This document shows, piece after piece, positions 7,515 to 15,825 of a DNA stretch of 27,831 bases; position 1 is the first letter of the stretch, and the number at the start of each line of letters is the position of its first letter. The DNA comes from DATKZH01 sp964475955 (GTDB lineage Bacteria > Planctomycetota > Planctomycetia > Pirellulales > Thermoguttaceae): assembly GCA_964475955.1 (NCBI GenBank), contig CAYYZY010000104.1:1-27831 (forward strand). Reading direction: 5' to 3'. The notes beneath the pieces are model-generated. The model was given only the letters and a program-made list of their open reading frames with translations, was not told the origin of the DNA and did not search any database. The position numbers and the translations under genes are program-made.

Positions 7515-8708
7515 CTAACGTGGATGGGCCGGTGGCTCGCCTGCGCCGAGCCGCGTCGGCGGCGCGCCGGCCGGCGCGGCCCGGCCTGGAAGTTCTCCGT
7601 TGCCCGGGCCTTCAGGAACCGTCTTCTTCTCACCGCTCGAAGCCCGGGCCGCGCCCGGTTTACGCCCGTTGTGGGCGTGCGGCGCACCGGCCGATCTCGC
7701 AGGGCCCTTCGTCGACTCCGTCGGTGAACGGGTTGCCTGGATCAGCTCGGCCCAAAGCGCCTCCTGCTCGAGCTTGCGCCAGTGATCGACCAGCCGGCCG
7801 AACAACTCCTGCCGGCGAGACCGTCGGTCCTCCCGTAAGTACTCGAGTCCCCCCTTCAACGCGCCGAACGGCCGGGCGTTGCCGTAGTAGTCGACGGCCC
7901 GCTCCTCCTCTTCGATGACAAACGCCTTGAGGTGTTCCTCCCAGACGTCGCAATCGTGGACGTCGCCGAGCAGCGTCTGTACGGTCTTCACCGGCGCGAC
8001 GAACTCGTCGACCCGGCTCCCGTACGCCGGCACGAAGATCTCCAACGTGTATCGCAGCCGCTTCGCCGCGATCCGCATGGCGTGGTGGTGCTCCTGGTCC
8101 TCCGGCTCGTCCAGGCAGTCCTCGTAGGCCACAAGCTGGTTCAGCCGCTTCGAGAGGTGGTCGCCGGCCTGCGACAGGACGAACTCGCTCCGCACCGACA
8201 CGCCCCGCTTCTTGCACTTCGATCGCATTTTCTTCGCCGCGGCGAGCATCTGGCTCCCCGCGCCGCTCGCCTCGAACCGATCGACCGCGCGCTCCATCTC
8301 CGGTTGCACAGCCCGCCGGCCCTGCTCCAGGCGCAGCAGGAGCCGGGCGATTCCGGGCCGCAGCGCCCTGTCGTGCATCTCGGCAAGGAAGCCGCGCACG
8401 AACTCGATCTGCACGTCCTGGTCGCGCGCCGGGCCGAGGGCCCGCGTCAGCCGGCGCACGTGCTTGCGCCACCGCTTCACCCGTTTCCGGGGGAAACACT
8501 CCGGAAACACTCGCAGGATCGCCCGCAATCGCCGCGACGCCACGCGCGCCTGGTGAACGCACTCAACGTCGCCCGGCTCGCGGACCCCGTCGAGTTGCTT
8601 CGAAAGCTGCCGGGTCTGCTTGCGCAGGTGCCGCGCAGCCAGCAGTTGATAGCTTCCGTCCATCGCGGTCGACCCCCAATCGAAACGGGACTCCATCGTC
8701 AGGAGCAT
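7515..8708 (-). CDS. CHAD domain polyphosphate-binding protein
   Basis: The 397-residue protein has two CHAD half-repeats. One is marked by VHQARVASRRLRAILRVF (His52 and following basic residues). The second is HHHAMRIAAKRLRYTLEIF near residues 205-222, followed by LLGDVHDCDVW. CHAD domains are helical bundles with conserved His, Lys and Arg that bind inorganic polyphosphate and often localise to polyP granules. Immediate linkage to ppx and ppk1 supports that role here. The last ~75 residues are a low-complexity tail rich in Pro, Ala, Gly and Arg, probably disordered. I give the first ATG at 8708; ATGs at 8696 and 8663 are alternatives, and none has a strong Shine-Dalgarno. It is the first gene of the operon, so its promoter should lie just right of 8708. 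Confidence 0.92.
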   Translation of the reverse strand: MLLTMESRFDWGSTAMDGSYQLLAARHLRKQTRQLSKQLDGVREPGDVECVHQARVASRRLRAILRVFPECFPRKRVKRWRKHVRRLTRALGPARDQDVQIEFVRGFLAEMHDRALRPGIARLLLRLEQGRRAVQPEMERAVDRFEASGAGSQMLAAAKKMRSKCKKRGVSVRSEFVLSQAGDHLSKRLNQLVAYEDCLDEPEDQEHHHAMRIAAKRLRYTLEIFVPAYGSRVDEFVAPVKTVQTLLGDVHDCDVWEEHLKAFVIEEEERAVDYYGNARPFGALKGGLEYLREDRRSRRQELFGRLVDHWRKLEQEALWAELIQATRSPTESTKGPARSAGAPHAHNGRKPGAARASSGEKKTVPEGPGNGELPGRAAPAGAPPTRLGAGEPPAHPR

Positions 8709-9357
8709 CTCGTCAACGGGCCCAGAGGGCTAGAGACTAGCCCGTCCATCGTATCGCGCTCACGGTTTCTTAACAATTCCCCCGGACCTTTAGGAAGCGC
8801 ACCTCGACAATCCGGGGTGGACCCTCTGTCGGTACTCGTGCGCTAAATCTTTATGATTATTGGCCTTGCAGCACGGCTTGCCACGTGCTGCCCGGGGGGG
8901 CGCGGGCCCGCCCAAGTGGGTTGCCCGAGTCTCGCTCCGGCCGGTCCTTCTTGGGACACCTTGGTCTCCAGCGGCTCGCGCGCCGGCCTGCCGCGATGGT
9001 CGGCACGCCGGACCGAGAAAGCCGCTCGGCCGGTTCAGGACGAGTCTGGCTGCGGCGTGAGATTTGCGGGCGGACTGCGCGTTGCCTAGAATCGCGAAGT
9101 GTCACCGCGGCGTGAGGCCGACGGCACGTAAGCGCGGAAAACGCGTCCAACCGGCTGGGGCGACCGCCGACCAGTCACGCCGGAAACAGGCAGGTAAGGT
9201 ACATCTGTCAATGGACTGCACTGTTGGACGATGGGTGGCTGAGGTCGAGTCGCGGGGAACGAGCGACGAGCCCCCAGTGCGCGTTTGGCCGGGAGTTCGC
9301 CGCGCTCGACCCCAGCCTTCCTGAACGTCTATCCGGCCCAACCTAAAGGGTGATCAC
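8709..9357. other. Long noncoding gap between divergent CHAD and sialidase genes
   Basis: About 650 bp with no gene I can support. Several small open frames exist on both strands, but none shows a family signature or coding-like structure. An AT-richer patch near 8838-8866 stands out against the GC-rich background and may hold promoter elements for the minus-strand polyphosphate operon or for the plus strand. A hairpin pairs GCAGCACG (8868-8875) with CGTGCTGC (8884-8891). A segment near 9228-9280, with GATGGGTGGCTGAGGTCGAG and AACGAGCGACGAGCCCCCAG, resembles a dispersed repeat I associate with planctomycetes. Confidence 0.55.
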
Positions 9358-11766
9358 ATGCACACCAGCAAATCATGGAATCGACCGATCGCGTCGGCGC
9401 TTCTGGCCCTCGCCGTTACGGCCGGGGTGCGCGCGGCCGAATCGCCGATCGGGCACTGGACGTTCGACGCGCCGGCCGACGACGCCGCCCGGGACGCGGC
9501 CGGCGACCGCGACGCGAAGATCCACGGAGCGGTTCCGGCGCCGGGCGCCCTCGGCGGCGCGCTGGCCTTCGACGGCAAGGACGACTACGTCGAGCTGGGC
9601 GACCTGGGCCAGGTCGCCAGCGCCACGATCGCCTTCTGGATGAAGGCCGACGACGTCGCCCGGCCCGGCGGCTGGCAAGGCCTGGTCACGAGTGACGCGT
9701 GGGAGGAGGGCGTGTTCCACGTTCCGCTCGGCCGCGGCTTCATCGACGCCTACCTTCACCTGGGCGGCAAGCGGCGCGGCTGGCTCTCCAGCTCGCGCCT
9801 GCACAGCGGCACCTGGTACCACGTGGCCGTCGTGGCCGACGCCGAGAAGCGCGAGATCCGGCTCCACCTGAACGGGCGCGAGGAAGACGTCGGCGACCTG
9901 GGTCCCTCGCCGGTGGGCATCAAGCTCGCCAGCCAGGTCGTCGGCCGCGAGTTCGACGGCCAGAAGCCCTCGCGCTACTTCCGCGGCGCCGTCGACGACG
10001 TGCGCATCTACGACCGCGCGCTCGACGCGCAGCAGATCCGCGACCTCTGCCCCGATGCCCCGCCGCCCGAGCCACGCGATCCGCGCAACCTGCGCACCGG
10101 CCTGCGGATTCCGGACGAGGGATACTGCGATCAACCCTATACCGTGATCACCGCCGACGGCAACTGGCTCTGCACCATGACGACCGGGCCGGGGCGCGAA
10201 GGCGACCGCGGCCAGCACGTCGTGGCCACGATCAGCGACGACCACGGCGCCACCTGGTCGGAGCCGGTTGACGTCGAGCCCTCCGACGGCCCCGAGGCGA
10301 GTTGGATCATGCCCCTGGTCACGCCGGGCGGACGCGTCTACGGCTTCTACACCTACAACGGCGACGACGTGCGCACCTGGAACGGCAAGCCCATCCGCAC
10401 CGACACGGTCGGATGGTACTGCTACAAGTATTCCGACGACCACGGGCGCACCTGGTCGGAGCGGCGCTACCGGCTGCCGTCGCCGCTCGCGCCGGTCGAC
10501 CGCAACAACACGTTCGGCGGCGAGCACCAGATCTTCTGGGGCATCGGCAAGCCGATCACGCACGGCGGCACGGCCTGGTTCGCCTTCTCCCGATGCGGAG
10601 CGCTCGTGGTGGACAAGTCGGAGGGCTGGTTCTACCGCTCCGACAACGTCCTCACCGAGCCCGACCCCGAAAAGGTCGAGTGGCAGCTCCTGCCCGACGG
10701 CGACCGCGGCCTCCGCGACCCCGAGTACGGCGAGGTCCACGCCGAGCAGAACCTCGTCGCGCTCGACGACGGTTCGCTCTACTGCATGTACCGCACCGTG
10801 ACCGGGTACCCGTTCCACGCCTACAGCCGCGACGGCGGCCATACCTGGACCAAGCCGGTGCAGGCCACCTACACACCGGGCGGGCGCCGGATGAAAACGC
10901 CCCGGGCGTGCCCCCGCATCTGGCGCTGCAAGAACGGGCGGTTCCTCTTCTGGTACCACAACCACAGCGACACGAGCAACAACGGCTTCTCGGGGCGCAA
11001 CCCGGCGTGGATCGCCGGCGGCGTCGAGCGTGACGGCTTCATCCACTGGTCGCAGCCCGAAATCCTCCTCTACGACCCGAACCCCAACGTGCGGACTAGC
11101 TACCCCGACCTGATCGAGCAGGACGGCCGCTACTGGATCACCGAAACCCAAAAGACCATCGCCCGGGTCCACGAGATCGACAAGACCCTGCTCGAGGGCC
11201 TGTGGAAGCAAGGGGAGTGTAAGGAGGCTGTCCTCGACGGATACCTCACGGGAACCTCCGAGGGGGACCCCTTCCGAGAGAATCTGAGTCTCGACTGGCC
11301 GCTTGATATCGCAGAGTTGGGCGGGCTTTCCATCGACTTCTGGATCCGGTTCGACGAGCTATCGGCCGGACAGGTGATTCTGGATTCCCGCGGCCCCAAG
11401 GGCAAAGGCATCCTCCTTTCGACGACCGAGCAGGGAACCGTACGAATCGATCTCAGCGACGGCCGGGCCAAGGCCGCGTGGGATTGCGACCCCGGCCTGC
11501 TTCAGGCCGGAAAGCTCCACCACGTCGTGGCGATCGTCGACGCCGGCCCGCAGATCATCAGCTTCGTCGTCGACGGCGAGTTCTGCGACGGCGGCGAGGC
11601 CCGCACGCACGGCTGGGGCCGCCACCCCGAGCCGCTCGGCGACGTGGGCGGCTCCGAGAAGCTCCGCGTGGGCGAGTCATTGAACGGGCAACTCAAGCAG
11701 CTCCGCATCTACCGCCGCTACCTGCGCACCTCGGAAGCCGTGGCCAACTTCCACGCGGGGCCGTAG
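9358..11766 (+). CDS. Secreted LamG / sialidase-like (BNR, Asp-box) / LamG protein
   Basis: The 802-residue protein starts with a Sec signal peptide (ALLALAVTAGVRAAES, cleavage near residue 27). Residues ~30-235 form a LamG/concanavalin-A-like domain (IGHWTFDAPADD, WYHVAVVADAEKREIRLHLN, DDVRIYDRAL). Residues ~245-620 form a sialidase-type beta-propeller with three Asp-boxes: SDDHGATW near 291, SDDHGRTW near 358 and SRDGGHTW near 489. A second LamG domain (LSIDFWIRFDEL, then LHHVVAIVD and LKQLRIYRRYL) closes the protein. It probably binds or cleaves a polysaccharide outside the cytoplasm. The Arg triad of true sialidases could not be placed, so exo-alpha-sialidase activity is only one possibility. 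AAAGGGTGA precedes the ATG at good spacing. Codon choice shifts near 11215-11470 (see findings). Confidence 0.85.
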   Translation: MHTSKSWNRPIASALLALAVTAGVRAAESPIGHWTFDAPADDAARDAAGDRDAKIHGAVPAPGALGGALAFDGKDDYVELGDLGQVASATIAFWMKADDVARPGGWQGLVTSDAWEEGVFHVPLGRGFIDAYLHLGGKRRGWLSSSRLHSGTWYHVAVVADAEKREIRLHLNGREEDVGDLGPSPVGIKLASQVVGREFDGQKPSRYFRGAVDDVRIYDRALDAQQIRDLCPDAPPPEPRDPRNLRTGLRIPDEGYCDQPYTVITADGNWLCTMTTGPGREGDRGQHVVATISDDHGATWSEPVDVEPSDGPEASWIMPLVTPGGRVYGFYTYNGDDVRTWNGKPIRTDTVGWYCYKYSDDHGRTWSERRYRLPSPLAPVDRNNTFGGEHQIFWGIGKPITHGGTAWFAFSRCGALVVDKSEGWFYRSDNVLTEPDPEKVEWQLLPDGDRGLRDPEYGEVHAEQNLVALDDGSLYCMYRTVTGYPFHAYSRDGGHTWTKPVQATYTPGGRRMKTPRACPRIWRCKNGRFLFWYHNHSDTSNNGFSGRNPAWIAGGVERDGFIHWSQPEILLYDPNPNVRTSYPDLIEQDGRYWITETQKTIARVHEIDKTLLEGLWKQGECKEAVLDGYLTGTSEGDPFRENLSLDWPLDIAELGGLSIDFWIRFDELSAGQVILDSRGPKGKGILLSTTEQGTVRIDLSDGRAKAAWDCDPGLLQAGKLHHVVAIVDAGPQIISFVVDGEFCDGGEARTHGWGRHPEPLGDVGGSEKLRVGESLNGQLKQLRIYRRYLRTSEAVANFHAGP

Positions 11767-11820
11767 AGGGCACGAGACTTGAAACGGGGCCAAATGACCG
11801 TGCGCGATGCGCTTACACAA

Positions 11821-11895
11821 GCTGTAGGGAACGTCCTCCGCGGCGTTCCGATTGGTCGGCGATTCTGGAGCGCCACAGAGGCCGTTCCCTACAGC
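11821..11895. repeat. GTAGGGAACG-type palindromic element, copy 2, with perfect 13-bp terminal inverted repeats
   Basis: GCTGTAGGGAACG at 11821-11833 is the exact reverse complement of CGTTCCCTACAGC at 11883-11895. The left end, 11823-11849, nearly matches the repeat at 2946-2972. The element lies between two convergent genes (stops at 11766 and 11919), so its transcript hairpin could act as a two-way terminator. It has no T-run, so this is inference. Confidence 0.75.
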
Positions 11896-11918
11896 GCCGC
11901 GGGAGCGCATGCGGTGAT

Positions 11919-12836
11919 TCAGCCCAACGCGTCGCGGCAGAACTCGACGCACCGGATGACTTCCTCGACCGCGTCGGAACCCTCGGGGATCTTGTACTCC
12001 AACTCGACGTCGGCCGGGAAGGTCAGCTCGTGGCGCTTCATGTACTGGAGGACCAGCGCGACGGGCGTGTCGCCCTGGCCGAAGGGCATGTTGGGGCCGT
12101 TGTTCACCTTCCGGTCCTTGAGGTGGAGGCTGAAGATGCGGTCCCGGTGCTTCTCAATAAGCGGCAGCGGCGAGTGGTTGGTGCCGGCCACGTAGTGGCC
12201 GATGTCGAGGTTGATGCCCAGGTACTTGCCGTGCGAGAGGATTTCACCTTCGTAGGTGGTCGGCGTAAGCTGCGTGTGGTTGTGGAAGCCGATCATGATC
12301 TCGTGCCGGTCGGCGATCGGCCCCAGCCGCTTCGCGGCCGATTCGGAAATCTCGCGCGTGATGCCTTTCGCCCCGAGCGCCTTGGCGACCCGGAAGTAGT
12401 ATTCGATCTGTTCGTCGGGCATGCCGTCGTTGCCGATGTCGCCGAACTTGACGATGTGGATGTTCACGCCCGCGTCGTGGTACATCTTCCGCAGGGCGAC
12501 GAAGCGGTCCATGGGCGCCGAGAGCCGCCACTCGAGGAGCGACTTGCCGCGGCCGCGCCCGCCCGCCGGGGCGCCGGCGAACTGCTCGGCCGGTCCGCCC
12601 ATCAACTCGATCGAGCTGATCCCCGATCGGACGATGTACCGGAGCAGGTCTTCGGCCGTTCCCGGCAGCGAGCGGTAGCTGTAGGTGATGATCCCGATCT
12701 GGACGCCGCCGAACTTCGAGTCGGGCTTGGCGGCCGGCGCGGCAGACGCGCGGCCTCGCATCATCGAAGTCGTCGCCAGCGCCGCGGCGCCGCCGAGGAA
12801 AGTGCGTCTGGAGAGTTCCGTGTTTTGGTTCTTCAT
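11919..12836 (-). CDS. Tat-exported sugar phosphate isomerase/epimerase-like TIM-barrel protein
   Basis: The 305-residue product opens with a twin-arginine signal (ELSRRTFLGGAAALATTSMM), so it is probably exported folded. The mature part is an AP-endonuclease-2 / xylose-isomerase-like TIM barrel: GIITYSYRSLPG, a helix with GISSIELMGG, GFHNHTQLTPTTYEGE, NLDIGHYVAGTN, FSLHLKDRK and a C-terminal VELEYKIPEGSD. The His, Asp and Glu residues in these strand ends are the usual metal ligands. Members isomerise or epimerise sugars or inositols; the substrate here is unknown. The start at 12836 has GAGG seven bases upstream and places the Tat motif near the N-terminus. The gene is convergent with the sialidase-like gene and divergent from the broken radical SAM gene, so it is probably monocistronic. 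Confidence 0.88.
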   Translation of the reverse strand: MKNQNTELSRRTFLGGAAALATTSMMRGRASAAPAAKPDSKFGGVQIGIITYSYRSLPGTAEDLLRYIVRSGISSIELMGGPAEQFAGAPAGGRGRGKSLLEWRLSAPMDRFVALRKMYHDAGVNIHIVKFGDIGNDGMPDEQIEYYFRVAKALGAKGITREISESAAKRLGPIADRHEIMIGFHNHTQLTPTTYEGEILSHGKYLGINLDIGHYVAGTNHSPLPLIEKHRDRIFSLHLKDRKVNNGPNMPFGQGDTPVALVLQYMKRHELTFPADVELEYKIPEGSDAVEEVIRCVEFCRDALG

Positions 12837-13069
12837 GGCTTGCCTCGCGAGGAAGGTATTCTCCTGGGGACGAGCGTCGGCCCCCGTTCGTTCTGCGCAG
12901 TGCAGCATAACCGGGCGGGCCGCCGAAAACAACTTGGCGAGCCTTGTCCCGTCGGCCGGCTTCGGTTCTCATGGCGGCGGGAGCCGTTCGGGCGGGGCGA
13001 CGGTCCCGTACCCCGGCGAAGCCGCGGCGGCGGGACCCGCGCGGCGCGAGGGAAACAAGCGATGGAGCC

Positions 13070-13773
13070 ATGGAGCCCAAGATGCGGCTGTTCGGCGCGG
13101 AGGTCGACGTGGACCGGGGCCTGCGGTTGGCCACGCGCGTACACCGCAAGTACGCCCCGGTTTTCGACGCCCTCCCGGAACGCGACCGCGCGGCGCTGGC
13201 ACTCTACTTCCTGCCGCATCGTTCCCGAAAGGACGTCCTGGAGGTCAGCCGGCCGCGCGTGATCAAGTGGTACTGCCCGTTCGCCGACCAGCGCACGTTT
13301 CCCTCGGGCCACCGGTACTGCATCAACGTCTACACCGGTTGCGAACACGGGTGCCGGTACTGCTACGCCGCGGGTTACGCGCCGCGGCGGGCGGCCTGCA
13401 AGAAGGCCTTTCGCGCGGACCTGGCCAAGGACCTCGAGGCGCTGGACGCCTACGACGTCCCGCCGGCGCCGGTGCACCTCTCCAACAGCACCGACCCGCT
13501 GCAATCGCTGGAGCGAACGCACCGACACACGCTCGCTGCGCTCGGGGCGCTGGCTGGGCGGCGGCATCGGTTCACGACGGTCACGGTAATCACCAAGAAC
13601 CCGGCCCGGCTGACGGAACCGGAGTACCTTCGCGCCTTGTGTGGCGCGGCGGCTCGTGGCGCCTGCCTGCCCGGGCGGCGGGTCCCCTGGTGGTTGAGCC
13701 GTTCCTGGAAACCTGCCGCCGCCACGCGATCGAAGCCAGGCATTGCAAGGCGAATCTGCTCTCGACGCCCTGA
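13070..13773 (+). pseudogene. SPL-family radical SAM gene, broken by an internal out-of-frame deletion
   Basis: The 5' part (about 187 codons from 13070, or from an ATG at 13082 with GGAG six bases upstream) matches the spore-photoproduct-lyase-like radical SAM family. It has the 4Fe-4S motif TGCEHGCRYCYAAGYAP (Cx3Cx2C), then HLSNSTDPLQSLE and TVITKNPARLTEPEYLRAL. At about 13628-13640 the family match leaves this frame and continues in the +1-shifted frame as RLVWRGGSWRLP, VVEPFLETCRRHAIEAR and CKANLLSTP, with a stop at 13771-13773. That is the normal C-terminus of the same family, so roughly 110 residues of the barrel are missing and the join is out of frame. The original frame runs on meaninglessly to 13915. 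The fragments and frame change are read directly; the size of the loss comes from remembered family length (~340 residues). The gene is probably non-functional. Confidence 0.85.
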
Positions 13774-13979
13774 CCCGCGCACCGCGCCGCCCGGCGTCCT
13801 CGGCCCGAAACGCTTGGGTCGCTGGGTGCCTTCGAGTCTTCGACAACGGGTTGTGCACGCGTCGTGCGTGTGTTTTGGGGGAAGACAATCTCGCGAAGGT
13901 GACCTACGTTACTGAAGAGGCCGCGGCGACGGGGAAGGTCGCCCTGGCGCGATTGTGTCGATTGCGACGGGTGGTTCGG

Positions 13980-14891
13980 ATGACAGAGCCGGAATCGTAC
14001 ACCTACGGCCCCGCCGCGCCCGAGCGGCCGCCGCGCGAGGTGCTCGTTGGGCGACTGTTCAGGCGGATCAGCGAGGTCTCGACGCTGCCGGCCGTGGCGA
14101 TCCGGATCGTCGAGGTGGCCGGCGACCCGGACAGCGAGGCGGCCGACCTTTTGGAGGTGGTCGAGTTCGACGCGGCGTTGGCCATGCGGATCATCCGCAC
14201 GGTCAACTCTTCGTACTACGCGTTGGCGAACAAGGTGGCCGACCTGAAGCTGGCGATCACGCTGTTGGGGTTCAAGGAGATCCGCAACCTGGCGATGACG
14301 GCCTACATCGCCCAGATGTTCAAGCATCCGGCCCACCACGCCCAGTACAGCCGCGAGGGCCTGTGGAACCACCTGATCGGCGTGGGGACGGCGTCGAAGC
14401 TGATCGCCGAGGTGTCGCGGAAGGTCGCCCCGCGCGAGGCGTACCTGGCGGGGCTTCTCCACGACCTGGGACTGATCCTCATCGACCAGTACCTCCATAA
14501 GCCGTTCTGCAAGGTGCTCGACGGTCTCACGCCCGAGGCGCCCCTCTGCGAGGTGGAGGAAGAGACGCTCGGCTTCGACCACGCGGAGCTGGGAGCGTTC
14601 GTGGCCGACCAGTGGCGTCTCCCCAAGCACCTGACGGCGGCCATCCGCTACCACCACGACCCGGAGCGCTACCAGGGCGAACAGACCACGATGGTCTACA
14701 CGGTGGCTTTGGCCAACTTCTTCTGCCACCTGAAGGATCTCAGCTCGCTGGGCGTAAGCCAGCCGTACAAGCCGCCGGCCGGGTGGTTCACGGCCTTGGG
14801 GCTTCAGAAAGCGCACGTCGCCCAAATCTGGGAGCAGCTCGACGAAGTCCTCCAGGCGGCCGACATCATGAAGATGCTCCACGCGGCGTGA
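13980..14891 (+). CDS. HDOD domain signalling protein
   Basis: The 303-residue protein has an HDOD domain from about residue 24 to 225: ISEVSTLPAVAIRIVEVAGD, FDAALAMRIIRTVNSSYYAL, ITLLGFKEIRNLAMTAYIAQ, then LAGLLHDLGLILIDQYLH and AAIRYHHDPERY. HDOD proteins are HD-superfamily relatives used as signalling or regulatory modules, often linked to chemotaxis, cyclic-di-GMP or stress circuits; most are not proven enzymes. A His-Asp pair is kept in LLHDLG. No receiver or GGDEF domain is attached. I chose the ATG at 13980, where homology-like sequence begins; the frame is open upstream to 13743, but that part overlaps the radical SAM relic and looks noncoding. No strong Shine-Dalgarno is seen. It is probably expressed alone. 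Confidence 0.85.
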   Translation: MTEPESYTYGPAAPERPPREVLVGRLFRRISEVSTLPAVAIRIVEVAGDPDSEAADLLEVVEFDAALAMRIIRTVNSSYYALANKVADLKLAITLLGFKEIRNLAMTAYIAQMFKHPAHHAQYSREGLWNHLIGVGTASKLIAEVSRKVAPREAYLAGLLHDLGLILIDQYLHKPFCKVLDGLTPEAPLCEVEEETLGFDHAELGAFVADQWRLPKHLTAAIRYHHDPERYQGEQTTMVYTVALANFFCHLKDLSSLGVSQPYKPPAGWFTALGLQKAHVAQIWEQLDEVLQAADIMKMLHAA

Positions 14892-15298
14892 GGGGGCGTC
14901 CGCATTCCCTCCGCCTCTCACTTCGCCCGTTGCGACGAGGGTTGCGACCGACCGTACCGGCGGCGTATGCTCTATGCGGGGTATCACCACCCGACGCGCG
15001 GGGAGCATTGAGATGGCAACCGGTGTCGAGGCACGCACTTCGACGGATGCGGGAGCGACGTGTTTGTTCTGCAACGTGAATCGCCGGGATCGTCGACAAT
15101 TGGCCGGCCGGCTCGCGGCGGAGCCAGATTCTCATTCGCGCCGAGGCCCTGCCGTGGTTCGATGACGTTGAAATCGTGACCCGGATTGGGGATACTGAGT
15201 TGTTGGGTCGGAATGGTCGCCCGGACGCGAAAGTCGGCTCAGACCATCTGCCCATCGTGTTCCGGCTCTGCCCGCGGCATTGAACGAGGGACCCTATC
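14892..15298. other. Decayed region between HDOD gene and orphan gene
   Basis: About 400 bp with no intact gene. A 50-codon frame begins at an ATG at 15013 and contains CLFCNVNRRDR, but shows no clear family and ends early. From about 15080 a different frame carries the C-terminus of an endonuclease/exonuclease/phosphatase protein (listed separately). The stretch looks like debris from gene loss. Confidence 0.5.
15080..15283 (+). pseudogene. C-terminal relic of an endonuclease/exonuclease/phosphatase (EEP) protein
   Basis: In the frame ending at the TGA at 15281-15283, with an upstream stop at 15077-15079, the translation includes SQILIRAEALPWFDDVEIVT, GDTELLGRNGRPDAKVG and SDHLPIVFRL. GSDHLPIVF is the classic C-terminal catalytic motif (Asp-His pair) of the EEP superfamily of nucleases and phosphatases. 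Only about 55 residues of a domain normally near 250 are present, with no start codon and nothing upstream that fits, so I call it a 5'-truncated relic. The frame is seen; the family call rests on one strong motif. Confidence 0.6.
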
Positions 15299-15808
15299 GT
15301 GTGCGACGTGATGCGCGATCTGTGGCCTGACGATATCAAGTCCGAGGACGTCATTTCGCCCGAGGAGATCCTGAACCACCAGGCAAGCCGACTCGGAGAG
15401 AGGACCGGCGGCCTTCTGGCTGGGCACGTGGTCAAGCATGAAGTCGAGGATCGCGTGGTCCTCGGCTTCGAGGTGGAATCCGCTCGTGCTGGCAACCGCG
15501 TCAGGCTGTTCGAGGTACAGCATCGTCTGGACTTTGAGTACCCGGCTGCGATTGTCCCCCCAGACGAAAGGCTGCCGGACTTCCTCAGAGACTGCGTGTA
15601 CAAGTCGGGGGATATCGATATGGCAGGACGTACGCTGCAAGTCGGCCAGTGGGTAAACAATCCATGGGTTGCTTCCTCTCCCACCAAGTTCTCGGAGAAG
15701 GTTGCGGAGTTGCTCGGGACGCCGGCCGTCAAAGGGGTCGTCCTGTCGCTGCTTGCCCGTGCGCGTCAGGGACATTCCGGAGGCGATCCGGAGGCCGACG
15801 ACCCTTGA
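15299..15808 (+). CDS. Hypothetical protein, 169 residues
   Basis: I do not recognise this protein. It starts at a GTG at 15299 with GAGGG eight bases upstream; an in-frame ATG at 15311 is the alternative. The product is soluble, acidic to neutral, with no signal peptide or membrane segment. A central part, HEVEDRVVLGFEVES followed by VRLFEVQHRLDFEYP, looks like alternating beta strands, and the C-terminal third (FSEKVAELLGTPAVKGVVLS) looks helical. Codon third positions appear less GC-rich than in neighbouring genes, hinting at a different origin. It follows the EEP relic by 15 bp and precedes a dispersed repeat. A real gene is likely given the length, ribosome-binding site and protein-like composition; no function is proposed. 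Confidence 0.6.
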   Translation: MCDVMRDLWPDDIKSEDVISPEEILNHQASRLGERTGGLLAGHVVKHEVEDRVVLGFEVESARAGNRVRLFEVQHRLDFEYPAAIVPPDERLPDFLRDCVYKSGDIDMAGRTLQVGQWVNNPWVASSPTKFSEKVAELLGTPAVKGVVLSLLARARQGHSGGDPEADDP

Positions 15809-15825
15809 CGTCGCGGCGCGACCGT

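Noticed and set aside
8868..8891. Hairpin GCAGCACG/CGTGCTGC as a terminator
   Set aside because: No T-run follows the stem on either strand and it is not placed after a gene end.
8853..9341. Several 60-97 codon open frames in the gap before the sialidase-like gene
   Set aside because: They overlap one another on both strands, have low-complexity Arg/Ala-rich translations and no convincing ribosome-binding sites.
9373..11211. A 612-codon minus-strand open frame opposite the sialidase-like gene
   Set aside because: Antisense shadow of a gene with a signal peptide, LamG domains and Asp-boxes; no family signature.
13774..13979. N-terminal extension of the HDOD protein
   Set aside because: The frame is open back to 13743 but overlaps the radical SAM relic and encodes Arg/Ala-rich sequence without similarity to HDOD proteins.
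15013..15165. Small frame with CLFCN as a HIT-family or zinc-binding protein
   Set aside because: A single CxxC is too little evidence; the frame has 50 codons, no further HIT motif, and lies in a decayed region.
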